Assembly: GCA_003149065.1 (NCBI GenBank) | Contig: QGFZ01000001.1 | Location: 930,001-994,000, forward strand | Reading direction: 5' to 3' | DNA: 64,000 bases | DNA from: Ruminococcaceae bacterium R-25 | GTDB lineage: Bacteria; Bacillota; Clostridia; Saccharofermentanales; Saccharofermentanaceae | Shown: piece by piece, positions 61,437 to 64,000 of the stretch | Layout of the letters: the number at the start of each line of letters is the position of its first letter | Position numbering within the stretch: the stretch's first letter is position 1 | Notes under the pieces: model-generated | Seen by the model: only the letters and a program-made list of their open reading frames with translations | Databases searched by the model: none | Told to the model about the DNA's origin: nothing | Translations under genes and position numbers: made by a program

Positions 61437-63694
61437 TTCAAATCATCAAAGCTTACCTGCTTTGCCTCCAAAGAATTTTCCTTAATGTAGTAACCGATAG
61501 CGGGCACCTTGCGGATCCTGTAATACTCCGGATCCTGAACATTTACTTCTGCAAGACGTGCCAAAGACTTTAATACAGAACCCTTCTTTGAAGCAAGCAG
61601 CTGTACGCCCTGCGTGGTTCTCGTTGTCTTAAGCGGAATCAGGGATGCCTTGAATACGGCAGCCTTGTCGAGGCTGTTGGTAACGATAAGATCAGGATCT
61701 TCAGTCTCATCAAGGAGCATGAATCCGACAGCTTTGCTGCCGTCAAAATATGCGTTGATGAGCTTCTTTCTGTTCTGCTTTGTCTCATAAGATGAGATCG
61801 GGAATCTGGCAGCCTTGCCGTTTTCGAAAGCGATGAAAAGGATACCCTTGTAATCTGTCGTGGATATCATGAACATCGGTCTCTCACCGTCTTCCATCTC
61901 AAGTTCGCTGTTAAGGTAGTGACCCAGATCACCAGGCTTCGTGTCGGAGAAATCGTAAACGTGGGTCTTATAAAGATTGCACTTGTCTGTAAAGATCAAA
62001 AGGTCTGACTTGTTCTCGCACTCAAAGCCCATGAAGATCTCGTCATCGTCCTTTGTCTTAAGTTCGCCTGCGCTCTGCAAAGACTTCATCGTGTGCTTCT
62101 TAAGATAGCCGTGACGGGTAAGCATCAGGTGGAGCCTGTAATCAGGAATGACTGCAGACTCAACAAAGGTCTCAGTCTCTTCCATTCCTACGAGCTCAGA
62201 CTTTCTGGGCTGGCCGTACTTTTCTGCGACTTCCTTCAATGTTTTGGCGATAAGGTTGTTGATCCTTCTGGGGCTGTTTAACATGTCCTCAGTATCAGCA
62301 ATATCTTCCTTTAACTTATCCCTGTCTGAAATACGGTTGATGATGTACTGCTTGTTGATGTTACGGAGCTTGATCTCAGCAACATATTCAGCCTGCTCTT
62401 CATCAATGCCGAAACCTTGCATGAGGTTAGGGATAACGTCAGCTTCTAATTCAGTCTCTCTGATGATCTTAATTGCCTTATCAATGTCTAAGAGGATAAC
62501 TGCAAGACCGTCTAACAGGTGCAGTTTTTTCTTCATCTTATCGAGATTATAAGAGAGCTCACGGCAGACGCATGTTCTTCTCCACTTGAGCCATTCGTCG
62601 AGGATCTGGGCAATGCCCATAACTCTCGGTGAACCGTCGATAAGGATATTGAAATTGCATGAGAAAGTATCTTCGAGCTTTGTAAATCTGAAGAGCTTTG
62701 TCATGAGCTGTTCGTGATCGGTACCGCGCTTGCAGTCGATCGTGATCTTAAGACCATCAAGGTCTGTCTCGTCACGTATGTCGGCGATCTCTTTTGCCTT
62801 GCCGCTCTTAACGAGATCCGCAATGTTGTCGATGATAGCTTCAACGCTTGTAGAATAAGGGATCTCAGTGATCTCGATAAGGTTTTTGGCCTTATCCACC
62901 TGATACCTGGCTCTTACAGAGAACGTTCCCTTACCTGTATCATAGATGGCCTTCATCTGATTCTTGTCGTAAAGGATCTTGCCGCCGCCGGAAAAATCAG
63001 GTGCAGGCATGATCTCCAACAGATCTGTTGAAGGATCTCTCATATATGCTTCTGTTGCAGCGCATACTTCAGCGAGGTTGAATGAACAGATATTAGATGC
63101 CATACCTACGGCGATACCCTGGTTTGCATTTACCAGAACTGCCGGGAATGTTGTAGGAAGAAGCGTAGGTTCCTTTAAAGTACCGTCATAGTTATCGACC
63201 ATATCGACAGCATCTTTATCAATGCCCTTGAAGATCTCTTCGCAGATCTTTTCGAGCCTTACCTCTGTATAACGCGGTGCAGCGCACTGCATGTCCCTGG
63301 AATACTGCTTACCGAAGTTACCCTTTGAATCAACAAAAGGATGAAGCAATGAACCATTGCCTCTGGTAAGTCTTACCATCGTATCGTAGATAGCCTGGTC
63401 GCCGTGAGGATTGAGCTTCATGGTCTGACCTACTACGTTTGCAGACTTGGTCCTGTTGCCGCCCAAAAGTCCCATCTTATACATCGTATAAAGGAGCTTT
63501 CTGTGTGAAGGCTTGAAGCCGTCGATCTCAGGAATTGCACGGGATACAATGACGCTCATTGCATACGGCATGTAGTTGATCTCGAGCATCTCGGTTATCG
63601 GCTGATCGATAGCCGGCATGTCCTTGGCATTGCTGTCTGTAAGCCTTGCCTTAAGTGAATCTGAATTGATATCTTCTTTTTTCTTACGTGCCAT
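61433..63694 (-). CDS. parC: DNA topoisomerase IV subunit A (ParC type)
   Basis: Breaks and rejoins DNA in a type II topoisomerase with the ParE subunit next to it. 753 residues with the breakage-reunion domain: INYMPYAMSVIVSRAIPEIDGFKPSHRKLLYTM, active-site Tyr in CAAPRYTEVRLEK, and the C-terminal six-bladed repeat part. No GyrA box (QRRGGKG) is present, so it is ParC rather than GyrA. The quinolone-contact Ser of E. coli GyrA position 83 is Gln here (NPHGDQAIYD). It lies 5 nt after parE. Confidence 0.9.
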   Translation of the reverse strand: MARKKKEDINSDSLKARLTDSNAKDMPAIDQPITEMLEINYMPYAMSVIVSRAIPEIDGFKPSHRKLLYTMYKMGLLGGNRTKSANVVGQTMKLNPHGDQAIYDTMVRLTRGNGSLLHPFVDSKGNFGKQYSRDMQCAAPRYTEVRLEKICEEIFKGIDKDAVDMVDNYDGTLKEPTLLPTTFPAVLVNANQGIAVGMASNICSFNLAEVCAATEAYMRDPSTDLLEIMPAPDFSGGGKILYDKNQMKAIYDTGKGTFSVRARYQVDKAKNLIEITEIPYSTSVEAIIDNIADLVKSGKAKEIADIRDETDLDGLKITIDCKRGTDHEQLMTKLFRFTKLEDTFSCNFNILIDGSPRVMGIAQILDEWLKWRRTCVCRELSYNLDKMKKKLHLLDGLAVILLDIDKAIKIIRETELEADVIPNLMQGFGIDEEQAEYVAEIKLRNINKQYIINRISDRDKLKEDIADTEDMLNSPRRINNLIAKTLKEVAEKYGQPRKSELVGMEETETFVESAVIPDYRLHLMLTRHGYLKKHTMKSLQSAGELKTKDDDEIFMGFECENKSDLLIFTDKCNLYKTHVYDFSDTKPGDLGHYLNSELEMEDGERPMFMISTTDYKGILFIAFENGKAARFPISSYETKQNRKKLINAYFDGSKAVGFMLLDETEDPDLIVTNSLDKAAVFKASLIPLKTTRTTQGVQLLASKKGSVLKSLARLAEVNVQDPEYYRIRKVPAIGYYIKENSLEAKQVSFDDLK

Positions 63695-63699
63695 TTAAA

Positions 63700-64000
63700 T
63701 CACCCTAAATCAAGCATATCGAGGTACTTCTTGCCGTCCATCTCGATATGGAGTTTTCTTCCTGCGAGGTTGTCTCCTAAAAGAAGATCGAAAACTTCAG
63801 CAGTTCTCATTGCATCTTCAGGACAAGCCTTGATAAGTCTTCTGGACTTCGGATTCATTGTGGTCTTCCACATCATCTCAGGCTCGTTCTCGCCCAAACC
63901 TTTGGATCTCTGGATCGTGCAGAGCTTGGGATCGACCTTGGATAATATCTCAGCCTTTTCCTTCTCGTTAAACGCGAAGAAGGTTTCTTCCTGCGCATTC
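63700..64000 (-). CDS. parE: DNA topoisomerase IV subunit B (ParE type), C-terminal end
   Basis: The ATPase subunit partner of ParC; only the last 99 residues are in the window, and the frame continues past base 64000. It shows the end of the TOPRIM and C-terminal domain: QRSKGLGENEPEMMWKTTMNPKSRRLIK, typical of GyrB/ParE, and the end YLDMLDLG. Together with parC this forms the parE-parC pair. The apparent start at 63897 is internal. Confidence 0.9.
   Translation of the reverse strand, partial: NAQEETFFAFNEKEKAEILSKVDPKLCTIQRSKGLGENEPEMMWKTTMNPKSRRLIKACPEDAMRTAEVFDLLLGDNLAGRKLHIEMDGKKYLDMLDLG

Overview
The window reads as chromosomal DNA of an anaerobic Bacillota bacterium of class Clostridia, probably a gut or rumen type. 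The evidence is gene content and order. The run def-fmt-rsmB-rlmN-prpC-prkC-rsgA-rpe-thiN matches the order known from Bacillus subtilis. There are also mreC-mreD-PBP2, ruvC-ruvA-ruvB-queH, topoisomerase IV genes, a TrpR-like YerC regulator, RqcH, long (about 400 residue) PRPP synthetases and TadE/DUF5702-type pilus genes. I cannot assign a genus from the sequence alone. Most genes lie on the minus strand. Shine-Dalgarno sites are strong (GGAGG-like), and TTG/GTG starts are frequent.

Layout. 1-6.6 kb: a 5'-truncated aminotransferase (+), then a minus-strand surface operon of DUF5688 protein, a 1243-residue NlpC/P60-SpaA-VaFE adhesin and its sortase. 6.7-15.8 kb: the translation/phosphosignalling operon (peptide deformylase to thiamine pyrophosphokinase). 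15.9-21.7 kb: S-adenosylhomocysteinase, purine nucleoside phosphorylase, SecA, an unusual YerC and a small membrane protein. 21.7-24.4 kb: three TadE/pseudopilin-like genes that end at an IS110-family insertion sequence (about 24.45-25.9 kb). 26.1-32.9 kb: a probable operon of isocitrate dehydrogenase, SEC-C protein, MreC, MreD, PBP2, a methylglyoxal-synthase-like protein and an MBL hydrolase. 33.0-38.4 kb: HolA, a GH25 lipoprotein, a 690 bp gene-free repeat island, and ComEC. 38.5-44.0 kb (+): EngB, two tandem Prs paralogues, a small membrane protein and RqcH. 44.0-50.1 kb: QueH, RuvB, RuvA, RuvC, a GT-C-like membrane protein and pyrimidine nucleoside phosphorylase. 50.2-51.5 kb (+): a Gfo/Idh/MocA oxidoreductase and tRNA-Lys(CTT). 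51.5-56.1 kb: a self-contained four-gene operon of kinase, VWA protein, PP2C phosphatase and coiled-coil protein, resembling a TerY phosphorylation triad. 56.2-64 kb: membrane MutS-like ATPase, sirtuin with a histone-H1-like tail, PH-domain protein, an inactive-looking deacetylase-like membrane protein, ParC and the end of ParE.

How it fits together. Much of the window is housekeeping: protein maturation and export, cell elongation, Holliday junction processing, nucleotide salvage and PRPP supply, ribosome rescue. The accessory interest lies in five places: the phosphosignalling operon at 51.5-56.1 kb; the nested palindromes at 35.4-35.9 kb, framed by a 22 bp direct repeat; the adhesin with a non-canonical IPISG sorting signal; the IS110 element beside an apparently orphaned pilus fragment; and several enzyme-like proteins that lack catalytic residues (methylglyoxal-synthase-like, NodB-like). 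All motif matches and alignments were made by eye; no database search was possible.
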